In this document: positions 51,892 through 60,384 of the stretch, piece after piece | How positions within the stretch are numbered: position 1 is the first letter of the stretch | Layout: every line of letters starts with the position of its first letter | DNA from: Chryseobacterium sp. ZHDP1 | Lineage (GTDB): Bacteria > Bacteroidota > Bacteroidia > Flavobacteriales > Weeksellaceae | Assembly: GCF_018603435.1 (NCBI RefSeq) | Contig: NZ_CP075682.1 | Span: 1,736,001-1,800,000 of the forward strand | Direction: 5' to 3' | Length of the DNA stretch: 64,000 nucleotides | Notes under the pieces: model-generated | What the model was told of the DNA's origin: nothing | What the model saw: the letters and a program-made list of their open reading frames with translations, nothing else | Databases searched by the model: none | Made by a program: the position numbers and the translations under genes

Positions 51892-52719
51892 TCAGGCAAC
51901 TTTTATAGGCTGTGAGTTAAAATTTTGAAGATTCAGAAAAAATCCCCTGTTTTCGGTCATCCCATTTCGAAATAAATTCCAGAGGAGTGAGCCTCCTAAT
52001 TGGGCTAAAGAAGAATTAATAAATAAATCCTGTTTCTCAAGTGCTTCTGCCAAACTGCAACTTGGAGTATCATCTACTGTTTCTGACTGTCTCAATAAAT
52101 CACCGTATTCATCGGTTATAAAAGCAAGATTGGAAACCGTTTCATATTTTTGAGAATCAGGCTGTCTAATATCTCCGATTGTCGAGAGTAATACCTGTCC
52201 TGTACATTTACTGTTTCCAAAATCCATCCAATATTTTGCTGTATTACGATGTATATAAGTATCATCCAAAGTTTTTAAAACCTCAGCGATTTCAAATCTT
52301 GTTTTCACATTATCGACACAGGAAATAAAAATATTGGCGGTCATATTACTCGTAATCCTGTCCGAAGCGTCTCTTTGAAATTTTCTAGTCTCCGCTTTCC
52401 AAGCCGTTCCGAAAAATCGGTTTGTCCTGTTGATTAATGCTGTCGCTTTATTAAGTCCAAGTTCGCTTTCAGCAAAAAGCTGTCTGCCGAGATTTGCTTC
52501 TTCTACCCTATCATCATCCCATAACATTACAGAAAGTCCGGGATGATCCATTTCGTTAAGCGCATAATTTATTCTGCCCAAAGCAGTAAGCATCTGCGAA
52601 CCCGTTCCTCCTGCCCCTATCAGATTTATAGATATTGGGTTTGTCGGCTGAATAAAATTACTATAGGTAAAATGAACTCTTGGCTTATTATTTACAATTG
52701 AATTATTTTGAATATTCAT
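51892..52719 (-). CDS. PRTRC system ThiF-family protein
   Basis: A Rossmann nucleotide-binding motif INLIGAGGTGSQ (residues 31-42) and DDDRVEEANLGRQLF match ThiF/E1-like adenylating enzymes. The length and the end (RGFFLNLQNF) fit the ThiF member of the PRTRC cassette, found on plasmids and conjugative elements. E1-like proteins activate a C-terminal carboxylate of a partner; the partner here is unknown. It overlaps protein B by one base and is last in the cassette. Confidence 0.9.
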   Translation of the reverse strand: MNIQNNSIVNNKPRVHFTYSNFIQPTNPISINLIGAGGTGSQMLTALGRINYALNEMDHPGLSVMLWDDDRVEEANLGRQLFAESELGLNKATALINRTNRFFGTAWKAETRKFQRDASDRITSNMTANIFISCVDNVKTRFEIAEVLKTLDDTYIHRNTAKYWMDFGNSKCTGQVLLSTIGDIRQPDSQKYETVSNLAFITDEYGDLLRQSETVDDTPSCSLAEALEKQDLFINSSLAQLGGSLLWNLFRNGMTENRGFFLNLQNFNSQPIKVA

Positions 52720-53459
52720 TACAGTAGGTTTTTTAATTTAAGATTAGATTTTATAAGCACATCATTTGGAAAATCCTTTCTGTTCTGAACAAGGTCTTTC
52801 CAAAGCGAGACACAATTTCCCTTTATAGGATTATGATTGTACATTAAGTGACTGAAATAGGAATTGAAAAAAAAATGCTCCCAAGTAGCCGTAAATTCTT
52901 CCAAGGAAGCTGACTTTTTAATTTTAGTATCAACGTTCCCCATACAAACACTCCCGTTATCATAGATGTTAAAAAATGGTGCGTGATATAGCGAAGTCTC
53001 TTCTGTTGGTCGCTGATTGTAATCAACAGCAAATATCTTCAAATGCAGTTTATCAGCACACCAAATTAAGGATGGTACTTTCGCTGTACCATTTGGTATT
53101 TCCAAATCCTTAGAAAAATATAATTCTCGTTCTGAAAATTCTGTGTACCAAATCACTTTTGCATTTTCTGAATTGTCGATGAGTAAAATATTAGAAGAAA
53201 TAATTCCCTGTGGTTTAAGAAATTCTTTTTCTCTGCAATTTTGAATTTTAAGTCTTTTTGCTAAATATTTAGCTTCGTTGGTTGTAAGTGGATGTGCATT
53301 AATGGGACTGCCATCTTCATCCATATCAAAATATTCAACGTACATATCAGAAAGCTTATCATCACTTTCGTAGAAAACTAATGCTGATTTTGGATGATAA
53401 AGATTTTCAAAATCTTCTGTTACATCTTTTGCTTCAATATTATTATTTTTTCGTTTCAT
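52719..53459 (-). CDS. PRTRC system protein B
   Basis: The 246-residue protein contains LPSNxW-like core segments: VPSLIWCADKLHLKIFAVDY, LYHAPFFNIYDNGSVCMGN and WEHFFFNSYFSHLMYNHNPI. This is the PRTRC_B pattern and resembles E2-like folds (a Cys in VCMGN), which fits a ThiF-type partner next door. The E2 comparison is an inference. The gene lies directly before ThiF. Confidence 0.85.
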   Translation of the reverse strand: MKRKNNNIEAKDVTEDFENLYHPKSALVFYESDDKLSDMYVEYFDMDEDGSPINAHPLTTNEAKYLAKRLKIQNCREKEFLKPQGIISSNILLIDNSENAKVIWYTEFSERELYFSKDLEIPNGTAKVPSLIWCADKLHLKIFAVDYNQRPTEETSLYHAPFFNIYDNGSVCMGNVDTKIKKSASLEEFTATWEHFFFNSYFSHLMYNHNPIKGNCVSLWKDLVQNRKDFPNDVLIKSNLKLKNLL

Positions 53460-53478
53460 AACTAATTCGAGTTAAGAT

Positions 53479-54672
53479 TTATAGACTTGAAAAGTCGCCA
53501 AGTATTCCTGCAAGCTGATTAAGAATTTCAAAAACTTCACTTTCAAAATCCAGACTGTTATCTGAAACTTCTTTCCCATCAAAAACTTTGAAAACAATAG
53601 GTTCTTGAATTTCAGCATATTCATTGAATTCATTATTTACACTATCGATAATACTTTGATATGCCCATCCTCTATCATCAGCAAAAAATGAAATGTATTT
53701 ATCCATTGAAATAACGGCTTCATCATTTTCATCGTAATCGAATTCATCATCATTAGAGAAGTCCTTATTATTATTAAAATGTATGTTTCTATAGATGCGT
53801 TCTTCGGGAAATTTGCTGTATAAGGAGAAAGCTTTATTAGCAAGATTCAAACATTCAACATCAAAACTATCTTTTGCTTTAAATGAAGTTACACGCTGTT
53901 GAAAAAATGACAAATTATTGATAGATGCAATCTTCTGCTCCATAATATCACCAATTAATTCAGCCTGTTGTAATTGCTTTTTATATTCACAATTTTCATC
54001 CAATTCTTCATCTTGGTCAATCCAGTCGCTTAGCATTTCATATAACCAAAATAAGTATGAAGCTTCCTGTCTGTAATAAGGAATATCAATAATCCGATAC
54101 AGATAAGTGCATACAGAAAGTAGCATTTGAGCTGTTTTTCTGTATTTCTTATGATGAAGCATATTATGAAGAGGAACGACAGGAATATAGTAAAGAGTCA
54201 TTCCTGTACTGATTCTTTCTTCGCTCACAAAATATAGGCAGTTACCTTTGTGCTCCAATTTAATATCCTGCCAATTTTTGATACTCGTTTTCATTTGCTT
54301 TCGGCAATGATTCAGAGATAGTGAGATGTTATATGGAAATTCAAAATCTTTATGATCAGATTGAGAAAGATTATAATGCTCTGACATTTGGGAAAGGGAT
54401 TTATAAAAATCCCTCTCCAATTTTATTGTTTTTGATTTTGACAAATTTGATGTTGTGCTACATTCTTTAAGCTTTGGCAGAAAAGCCGTTTTCAGAAAAC
54501 CATTGGTATTTGTGCCAATGGGACAGACTTTCTCTGGTCTTTCTGTACTTCCGAACTGTCTTTTTCCTGCTTCATCCATTTCATAAAATCGCCTACCTGC
54601 TGATGAACCTGTTTTTGTTTTTTTTCTTCCGGAATTACTATTTTTCCTTTTATAATATTTTGTTGCATTCAT
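53479..54672 (-). CDS. Unrecognised protein inside the PRTRC cassette
   Basis: The 397-residue protein has a very basic, likely disordered N-terminus (KYYKRKNSNSGRKKTKTGSS), a middle helical part rich in Tyr and Leu, and a very acidic stretch (DDEFDYDENDEAVISMDKY) near the C-terminus. No known domain is recognised. Gaps of 19 bp to protein B and 27 bp to protein C show it is an integral gene of this cassette, at a position where other PRTRC genes (A, F) would be expected. Confidence 0.6.
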   Translation of the reverse strand: MNATKYYKRKNSNSGRKKTKTGSSAGRRFYEMDEAGKRQFGSTERPEKVCPIGTNTNGFLKTAFLPKLKECSTTSNLSKSKTIKLERDFYKSLSQMSEHYNLSQSDHKDFEFPYNISLSLNHCRKQMKTSIKNWQDIKLEHKGNCLYFVSEERISTGMTLYYIPVVPLHNMLHHKKYRKTAQMLLSVCTYLYRIIDIPYYRQEASYLFWLYEMLSDWIDQDEELDENCEYKKQLQQAELIGDIMEQKIASINNLSFFQQRVTSFKAKDSFDVECLNLANKAFSLYSKFPEERIYRNIHFNNNKDFSNDDEFDYDENDEAVISMDKYISFFADDRGWAYQSIIDSVNNEFNEYAEIQEPIVFKVFDGKEVSDNSLDFESEVFEILNQLAGILGDFSSL

Positions 54673-54699
54673 CTTAATTTTGATTTAATTCATAAACTG

Positions 54700-54918
54700 T
54701 TATCCTTTAGTTCCCATTACACTTTCAAATTGATATTGAATAGTGTCATCTTTAATCAGAGGAGCGGAAACCTTTGCAGTGGTAAGAATTGGATAATTAT
54801 TAGCATAAAAATTCATCACTGCTTCTACACTCCATTTTGGTTCGGGGTCTGTCAGGCGAATATCCTGTCCATTATCTTTCAGAATGAAAACCCGTTCTAA
54901 TTGTGTTGCGAGTAACAT
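54700..54918 (-). CDS. PRTRC system protein C
   Basis: The 72-residue protein opens with ERVFILKDNGQDIRLTDPEP, followed by AVMNFYANNYPILTTAKV and VSAPLIKDDTIQYQF. This matches the small PRTRC_C protein, which has a beta-grasp (ubiquitin-like) look. Together with ThiF and a possible E2-like protein B, it would give a Ub-like conjugation set. It ends in MGTKG; an exposed glycine C-terminus fits an adenylation substrate. Confidence 0.88.
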   Translation of the reverse strand: MLLATQLERVFILKDNGQDIRLTDPEPKWSVEAVMNFYANNYPILTTAKVSAPLIKDDTIQYQFESVMGTKG

Positions 54919-54927
54919 AATCTATAT

Positions 54928-55485
54928 TTAAATGTTGGAAATTTCTTGTGGTTCTTGTGGCTCGGAAAAAAGACTTGGAGCAAGATGGACTTCATATTGT
55001 TCCTGCTTTTTCCTGATGTTATCTGCCTTATCGGGATAATCTGAAATTTTAGGTAGAGCAGACCACGCATCTTTATATTTGCCCTCCTTTTCAAATTGCA
55101 CTGCCTTTTGTAAGGATTCAGTAAATTTTTTATCCTTTGTTTCCTTTTCTTTTTTCTCCTTATCACTTTTCTCCTTTTCCATTGCAGATTTCTTCTTGGC
55201 TTCTTCCATCTGTTTCATAAAGCTTTCCATATTTACCATTAAACCCGAAGCAGTCTGTAATGGTGTGCCTACCGTTTCAAAGAATCCGTTATCAAGCTCT
55301 TCTGCTGTTCCCTTTAAATTAACAGGTGGAATCAATTTTCTTGCTTCGTCTCCACACTGCTCATTATTGAGCAATATGGATAGAACAAAGCCATTTTCTT
55401 CTGTTGGTCGAAGTATCAACTGCAAGTCACCTTTTAAATTAAGTTTGGCGAGTTGTCTAAAAAAATTGGTCTGCATAGCTTTCAA
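54928..55485 (-). CDS. PRTRC system protein E
   Basis: The 185-residue protein starts with FFRQLAKLNLKGDLQLILRP and LIPPVNLKGTAEELDNGFFE, typical of PRTRC_E. The region 95-125 is a Lys/Glu coiled stretch. A helical end with EGKYKDAWSALPKISDYPDK follows. An internal start at Met4 (55476) is also possible. It is between an unknown gene and protein C, with gaps of 0 and 9 bp. Confidence 0.85.
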   Translation of the reverse strand: MKAMQTNFFRQLAKLNLKGDLQLILRPTEENGFVLSILLNNEQCGDEARKLIPPVNLKGTAEELDNGFFETVGTPLQTASGLMVNMESFMKQMEEAKKKSAMEKEKSDKEKKEKETKDKKFTESLQKAVQFEKEGKYKDAWSALPKISDYPDKADNIRKKQEQYEVHLAPSLFSEPQEPQEISNI

Positions 55486-55923
55486 TTAAGTTGTCTGTGT
55501 TAATTCGTTCAGAGAAAATTGGAGAGTCCAATATTCAGTACCCAAATGCTTTTCAAAAGCATTATAAATGGCAGTACCATCAGTAAAAACCTGCATCTGA
55601 TAACAGTTTAATACAAAATCCAATGGTTTCAATTGACTGATTTCTTCTTCATTAGTTTCCACGAAAAACATATCATTGTTTTGAAACCAATCTTTAATTT
55701 CAGAGAAGCTTTCATCCGTAAACCTAAAAAAATCAACTGCTTCATCTTTATAATTAAGCCATTTGAAAAAAGTATCATTTTCAAAAGGTTTTACAGAGTC
55801 CAATCTTTCAGTACATAATTCTCTCCATTGTTCAGTAGTATGAATGATTGCAAAATCACTAAATTCATTTGAATCGATGGATTTGATAAAAAGATAATCT
55901 GTAGGAATTTTTGATATTTTCAT
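55486..55923 (-). CDS. Hypothetical protein at the head of the PRTRC cassette
   Basis: The 145-residue acidic protein contains many aromatic residues (FFKWLNYKDEAVDFFRFTDE, IKDWFQNNDMFFVET). No known family. It starts 15 bp after the SSB gene stop and ends directly at the start of protein E, so it belongs to the SSB-PRTRC operon. Its negative charge and lack of a signal peptide point to a cytosolic protein-binding role. Confidence 0.55.
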   Translation of the reverse strand: MKISKIPTDYLFIKSIDSNEFSDFAIIHTTEQWRELCTERLDSVKPFENDTFFKWLNYKDEAVDFFRFTDESFSEIKDWFQNNDMFFVETNEEEISQLKPLDFVLNCYQMQVFTDGTAIYNAFEKHLGTEYWTLQFSLNELTQTT

Positions 55924-55938
55924 TGTTTAAATTTTAAA

Positions 55939-56340
55939 TTAAAATGGTAAATCATCATCCTTATCTCCGACTAAAGCACTAGCTGTTTGTGGTTTGGCTT
56001 CGATGGTTGAATTAGTATTAACATCCGCCTTACCTCCTCCTCCGTGAACTTTAATAAATGATGTGAGAAAATTTAGACCCGAACGAATCTCTCCATCTTT
56101 TCCTATCCAAGCACTTGCACTTGGTTTTCCTGTCAGCTCTACCAAAGTACCTTTGGTAAGAATTTTAGCTACATTAGAACTAATCCAGTATGAACAGTTA
56201 TAAAATGTGGTCTGTTCTACTCTATCTCCTTGTTTATTTTTAAAGCTATCATTTATAGCTACTGAAAAATTAACAACTTGTCTGTCATTTGCTAATGCGT
56301 TAACTTCCGCATTCTTTGTAATTCTGCCTACGATGTTCAT
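55939..56340 (-). CDS. ssb: Single-stranded DNA-binding protein (SSB)
   Basis: The OB-fold signature is clear: MNIVGRITKNAEVNAL, VVNFSVAINDSFKNKQGDRV, TFYNCSYWISSNVAKILTKG, then VELTGKPSASAW. The acidic tip DKDDDLPF at the C-terminus recruits other DNA-metabolism proteins. At 133 residues the linker is short, as usual in mobile-element SSBs. It protects single strands during transfer and replication. It heads the minus-strand operon that continues into the PRTRC genes. Confidence 0.93.
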   Translation of the reverse strand: MNIVGRITKNAEVNALANDRQVVNFSVAINDSFKNKQGDRVEQTTFYNCSYWISSNVAKILTKGTLVELTGKPSASAWIGKDGEIRSGLNFLTSFIKVHGGGGKADVNTNSTIEAKPQTASALVGDKDDDLPF

Positions 56341-57008
56341 AATAATTGAATTTAAATTGTTTAAAATTATTTTCGTTTTCTAAAAATTTCTTGAGTGAAT
56401 TGATTTGGTATCGAGGACACTCGGTTTTCTCTATTGTTTTTCCTAATTGGAAATGATTATTTATATATTTTTTTGATATTTCCGAAGATGTCAAAGAGCA
56501 TAAGTTGAATTGATTTGTATAACTGAGGTTCCGGTTTTTCTTTGCTTATGACCATAGAAAAAGAGCAGGCGCATAAAACCCAAGGAAAAAGAGTCACTAA
56601 TTATATTTATTTTCAGGGCTTGAAATATTTTTGTCCGAAGGATTTAGGAGTTTCTGACAAATTATCGGAACTGGTGTAGAAAATTTTTTAGATACCCAAA
56701 AAGATTTTTTTGTGAGAAAGCCTCTTTTCTACATTTGCAATTGTAAAAACAAAAACACAGTTATTAAATCAACTTATCAATTTACACTGGTGAATAATAT
56801 CAAACTAATTGCAATACATATTGTTTACAATCGGTTTATTTGTAAAGATGTAAAGACATAATTTTTGTACTAAAAGATTATATTTTTTCTTTAAAAGCAA
56901 AAGCTTAAATTCCTTTTAGAGAAAAAAGAACTTTTATATATTTTTAGAAATACTTTTACTGTACTCCACTATTATCCTGCAGCAGCTGTTTGAGAGGATT
57001 TTAAGAAT
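56341..57008. other. AT-rich gene-free stretch before the iterons
   Basis: No supported gene. It holds the third copy of the small-ORF repeat (56616-56713). The part 56800-56950 is very AT-rich and could serve as the DNA unwinding region of the adjacent origin. Confidence 0.4.
56616..56713 (+). repeat. Degenerate small-ORF repeat, copy 3
   Basis: The core GGCTTGAAATATTTTTGTCC, then GATTTAGGAGTTTCTGA and ATACCCAAAAAGATTTTTTT, matches copies 1 and 2. Conceptual translation gives LKYFCPKDLGVSDK and, in another frame after a stop, LDTQKDFFVRK, so a formerly single frame has been broken by an indel. Confidence 0.7.
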
Positions 57009-57281
57009 GAGTGTGTTTCCGAAAGATAGATGATCGCTTTTCCGAAAAAGAGATCAGTGCTTTTCCGAACATCAATCAAAATACGAATGAGTGCGTTTCC
57101 GAATTTTTCAATCCAACATTCAGTATTTATCCACAATTATCAAAATTTCGACAATGTAAAGAGTTCGTTTCCGAATCTAATAGTATAAAAGAGATAATTT
57201 TCGTCCGACTAGTTGGGTTTAGGAGCGCTTTTCCGAAATATCCAGAGTGCTTTTCCGAAATAAAATGAGCGCCTTTCCGAA
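57009..57281. other. Iteron array, probable origin of vegetative replication
   Basis: Eight 15-bp repeats with consensus GAGTGCTTTTCCGAA, all in the same direction, start at 57009, 57032, 57055, 57089, 57161, 57223, 57245 and 57267. The spacing is 23, 23 and 34 bp in the first group and 22 and 22 bp in the last, close to multiples of a helical turn. A perfect DnaA box lies between the groups. This is the structure of an iteron origin bound by a Rep initiator; the probable Rep gene is at 60385-61479. Confidence 0.85.
57127..57135 (+). promoter_or_regulatory. Perfect DnaA box
   Basis: TTATCCACA is the consensus high-affinity DnaA box. It stands between iterons 4 and 5, where host DnaA would join Rep to open the origin. 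Confidence 0.75.
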
Positions 57282-57522
57282 TTGAAGAATTTGCTTAAAC
57301 CGATTATACTTTTAAATGACATAGTCATAGGCGACAAAATAAACTCAATGGTCACATATGTTCAATTCTTAATCATAGATCGCCTTGAATAAAACTTTTG
57401 AATATTCAATTATGACTTTTTACAATCATAAAAGTTCACTCCGCCATTTATAACAATTAGTTTAATAGCAGTAATACGGTTAAATATGAATTTTGTAAAA
57501 TAATTTAACAAAAGAATTACTG

Positions 57523-58314
57523 ATGAAAAACAACTTTTTTATGCTGCTTTGTTTCTGTGTTAATTCATTTCTGTTTTCTCAGGTAGGAATCAACACCTCA
57601 TCTCCTGAGACTACTTTTGAAGTTGTAGGAAAAGCAGAAGACATCAATCATTATGATGGAATTCTCCCCCCACGCATTACGGGAGATCAGTTGCAGAAAA
57701 AAACATACAATTATTCAAAGAAAGGTGCTGTTATATTTGTCACCACTGCACCATCAAACTTATCAGGTCAGGTAGCTGATATTACAGAGCCAGGGCTATA
57801 TTACTTTAGCGGATATTCGTGGAAATCTATATCCAATCAAAAGGAACCAATAGAATATAGAATTATTCTGTCATTTGATAACAGCAATGATGATGTTCTG
57901 ACAGAATCATCAAAGTGGTCTGAGCCTCTTAATCTTTCGTCTGACAAAAATGTTTACTTAACATCCTCAAAACATTATTCGATAGGAACAAAAAAATATG
58001 GAGGCTTTAAAGGCTCGGTAACTTTAAGGAAATTAGAAGGGATAGTGAATATAAAATTTGAAATTAGCAGAGCATCTGATGCACCTAATGTTTTAGATGA
58101 TGTTTTATTTGATATTTCGGGAATATGCAACGAAATCGGATACTTTCCTAAAGATATAGTTTTTATGCAAAATGAAAATTCAACTTATGTAATTCCGGTA
58201 CTGCTTCAAAATAATACCATATATATTATTGCAGGAAACTTAAATATGATAAACTCAAACGCCACTGGTGAAGTGCAAGGCTACTCAAATTGGATCAAAC
58301 CTCACTCCAAATAG
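57523..58314 (+). CDS. Exported surface protein, paralogue of the next gene
   Basis: A signal peptide (1-19, ending LFSQ) is followed by VGINTSSPETTFEVVGKAED, PPRITGDQLQKKTYNYSKKG and GLYYFSGYSWKSIS. The same segments recur in the next gene, so the N-terminal 110 residues are a shared module seen in Flavobacteriia adhesin-like proteins with a tail-fibre-like start. The C-terminal 150 residues are different, with a strand-rich fold. Probably surface-exposed or secreted; role unknown. Confidence 0.7.
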   Translation: MKNNFFMLLCFCVNSFLFSQVGINTSSPETTFEVVGKAEDINHYDGILPPRITGDQLQKKTYNYSKKGAVIFVTTAPSNLSGQVADITEPGLYYFSGYSWKSISNQKEPIEYRIILSFDNSNDDVLTESSKWSEPLNLSSDKNVYLTSSKHYSIGTKKYGGFKGSVTLRKLEGIVNIKFEISRASDAPNVLDDVLFDISGICNEIGYFPKDIVFMQNENSTYVIPVLLQNNTIYIIAGNLNMINSNATGEVQGYSNWIKPHSK

Positions 58315-58368
58315 CTATACCACAAAAGTAGATTCTAAAAACATAGTGAACTATAATCAAATAACAAA

Positions 58369-59463
58369 ATGAAAAACAACTTTCTAAAACTATTTTTTTT
58401 ATTGATAAGTGCCAACTTTTTCTCACAAGTCGGTATCAATACTCAAACGCCTAAAGCTACCTTAGAAGTAGTAGGCAAACCAGATGATGCCAATCATTTC
58501 GATGGGATCATTCTACCAAGAATTAGTGGAGATCAATTGGCAACAAAAACTTACACTACAGCACAGAAGGGAGCAATAGTTTTCGTTCTATCACCTGCCA
58601 CCAATTTATCAGGGCAATCTGTTCATCTTGAAAAGTCAGGTCTATATTATTTCGACGGTCAAAAATGGGTTCCATTACTTCAAAGTGATCCATTGGAAGT
58701 TGTCTCTCAAACAGGTAATACTTCCACGCTGGAACTTATTGTAAAAAATAATCTGAAGCTTGATTTTGATCAAAAAGAAAATTATATCATCGGTAAATCT
58801 AGAAGCACTATCGCCGGTGAATACAACTCAATTTTTGCAACGGACTCAAACATAACTTCCGGAAAAGGGAATTCGGCCAGTGCCTATGCAATGTCTCAAG
58901 GAGAAATTACTGGAAAACTAAATTATGGAGCGGGGGTATCAGCACTAAATGGTATTATTAATGGAACAATTTCCGGAAACAGGAATATTGGAATCGGTGC
59001 AGGAGCAATGTCATATATCACATCAGGCAATGATAATATTTCTATAGGATATCTGTCGGGTACAGGCAATAGAACTGGATCTAATAATGTTTTTATTGGT
59101 GTCGGTGCAGGAAGCCCCGCATCTGGAAATAGAAGTATTAGTAATAAGCTGGCAATTCATTCAACACCAGTAACCACCAGTTCAACAAATTTTTGGGATA
59201 GCATTACAAACAATTATACAGACTATAAGTTTGCGCTAATCTCTGGAGATTTTTCTGAAAGATGGCTCAATATCAATGGAAAACTGAGTGTTACACCTTC
59301 ACAAATGCCCGATGCAGACGGAGATCCAGCTTACACCAAAAAAGTTGTAGCCAAAGCGGATGGCAGCTTTGGTTTTGCAACTGAAGTAATTCCTATTCCC
59401 CCATCAAATGGAACCTTTATATTAAAAAGTGTGAACGGAGTGCCAGGATGGGTTACTCAATAA
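58369..59463 (+). CDS. Exported adhesin/tail-fibre-like surface protein
   Basis: A signal peptide (1-19, ending FFSQ) is followed by the module shared with the preceding gene (VGINTQTPKATLEVVGKPDD, LPRISGDQLATKTYTTAQKG, GLYYFDGQKWVPLL). The rest contains short Gly/Asn/Ser repeats (NISIGYLSGTGNRTGSNNVF, GVGAGSPASGNRS) as in trimeric autotransporter head or phage fibre beta-helices. It is probably a fibrous surface protein. It is placed between the iteron origin and the rep operon, an unusual site for cargo. Confidence 0.75.
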   Translation: MKNNFLKLFFLLISANFFSQVGINTQTPKATLEVVGKPDDANHFDGIILPRISGDQLATKTYTTAQKGAIVFVLSPATNLSGQSVHLEKSGLYYFDGQKWVPLLQSDPLEVVSQTGNTSTLELIVKNNLKLDFDQKENYIIGKSRSTIAGEYNSIFATDSNITSGKGNSASAYAMSQGEITGKLNYGAGVSALNGIINGTISGNRNIGIGAGAMSYITSGNDNISIGYLSGTGNRTGSNNVFIGVGAGSPASGNRSISNKLAIHSTPVTTSSTNFWDSITNNYTDYKFALISGDFSERWLNINGKLSVTPSQMPDADGDPAYTKKVVAKADGSFGFATEVIPIPPSNGTFILKSVNGVPGWVTQ

Positions 59464-59479
59464 GATTAATTTCAAAATG

Positions 59480-59507
59480 AAACCGCTACTATTAAGTAGC
59501 GGTTTTG
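59480..59507. terminator. Intrinsic terminator between convergent genes
   Basis: AACCGCTACT pairs with AGTAGCGGTT around ATTA, with an A-rich lead and T4 tail. It ends the surface-protein unit and may also end the minus-strand rep operon. Confidence 0.85.
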
Positions 59508-59525
59508 TCTTTACTGAAAACATCA

Positions 59526-60362
59526 TCACCTTATCAGCCACTGATTCAAATCTTTATAATGTTGGTACATCCAGGAAAAATCTTCAACATTTTTATAGCT
59601 GTTGCGGATCTGCTCTACGACAGTTTTTCCCGTTTTATCATTATCAAGAAATAGAGATATTTTTTTGTATTTCTTTAGTATTTTATCTCCCGCTAAGAGC
59701 ATCGATGTTGAATTAAAGACTAAATAATCTGCATCTGAAGAAAATTTATCATCTTCTATCGTTTTATATGACAAATAATCAAAAAAGCCCTCAAATACAA
59801 CAATTTCATTATTTTGCTGATTTCCCTTCTTTATTAACGTCACATCTTTTGGTCCGAGGCAGATTTTAGAATATTTATTACGGACTTCAATACCTCCTGA
59901 ATTATTAAAAAAAGCAATCGCAAAATAATATTTATCTTCTATTTTGTAATGGATCTCTTTGATAAGACTTTTACAATTCAAAACTCCCCTTGACTTAAGA
60001 TACTCTAGCAACGCAGGATGCTCGACATCGATTGTTTTTAAAACATTATAAGTAAAGCCATCATTTGTTTCAACCACATTATCTATTGTAGGCGAAAAAT
60101 CAAGCTTATTTAAATATTCAAGCGCTGTTGAAACATTACATTTATTAATAGCTTGAACTATTGATATAACATCATATATTTTACCTGTTCCAAAATCAAA
60201 AGCTGTATTCTTAATGAAATCTACAGACAGGCTGGCTGTTTTCTCTTGTCTATCTAATGCAAAATAAAATGCTGTTCTTTTGTTTTCTTTTACAGGGAAT
60301 AGACCATAGGATTCCATAACCGTCCTGATACTGACGTTTTGTTTTATTTGCTCACAATTCAT
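59526..60362 (-). CDS. Toprim-domain protein (DnaG-like primase type)
   Basis: The N-terminal half has a fold fragment like the zinc/primase-linked region (VMESYGLFPVKENKRTAFYF, FDFGTGKIYDVISIVQAI). The C-terminal Toprim motif is visible: IVVFEGFFDYLSY (catalytic Glu) and SLFLDNDKTGK (DxD). Such proteins act as primases or primase partners of plasmids and conjugative elements. Classic DnaG zinc-binding Cys residues are absent. It is last in the operon behind the Rep gene (22 bp gap), supporting a role in replication of the element. Confidence 0.85.
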   Translation of the reverse strand: MNCEQIKQNVSIRTVMESYGLFPVKENKRTAFYFALDRQEKTASLSVDFIKNTAFDFGTGKIYDVISIVQAINKCNVSTALEYLNKLDFSPTIDNVVETNDGFTYNVLKTIDVEHPALLEYLKSRGVLNCKSLIKEIHYKIEDKYYFAIAFFNNSGGIEVRNKYSKICLGPKDVTLIKKGNQQNNEIVVFEGFFDYLSYKTIEDDKFSSDADYLVFNSTSMLLAGDKILKKYKKISLFLDNDKTGKTVVEQIRNSYKNVEDFSWMYQHYKDLNQWLIR

Positions 60363-60384
60363 TGTAAATAAAATATTAGATTAA

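Noticed and set aside
56300..56494. 64-codon minus-strand ORF upstream of ssb
   Set aside because: It overlaps the ssb start by 41 bp in another frame and has no recognisable domain; a chance ORF is more likely, though it cannot be fully excluded.
57011..57268. 85-codon ORF across the iterons
   Set aside because: Its coding sequence is made of the repeats themselves; the regular repeats and the DnaA box explain the region better.
57009..57281. Possible CRISPR array
   Set aside because: The units are 15 bp, spacing varies from 22 to 72 bp between starts, and no cas genes are present. Iterons fit better.
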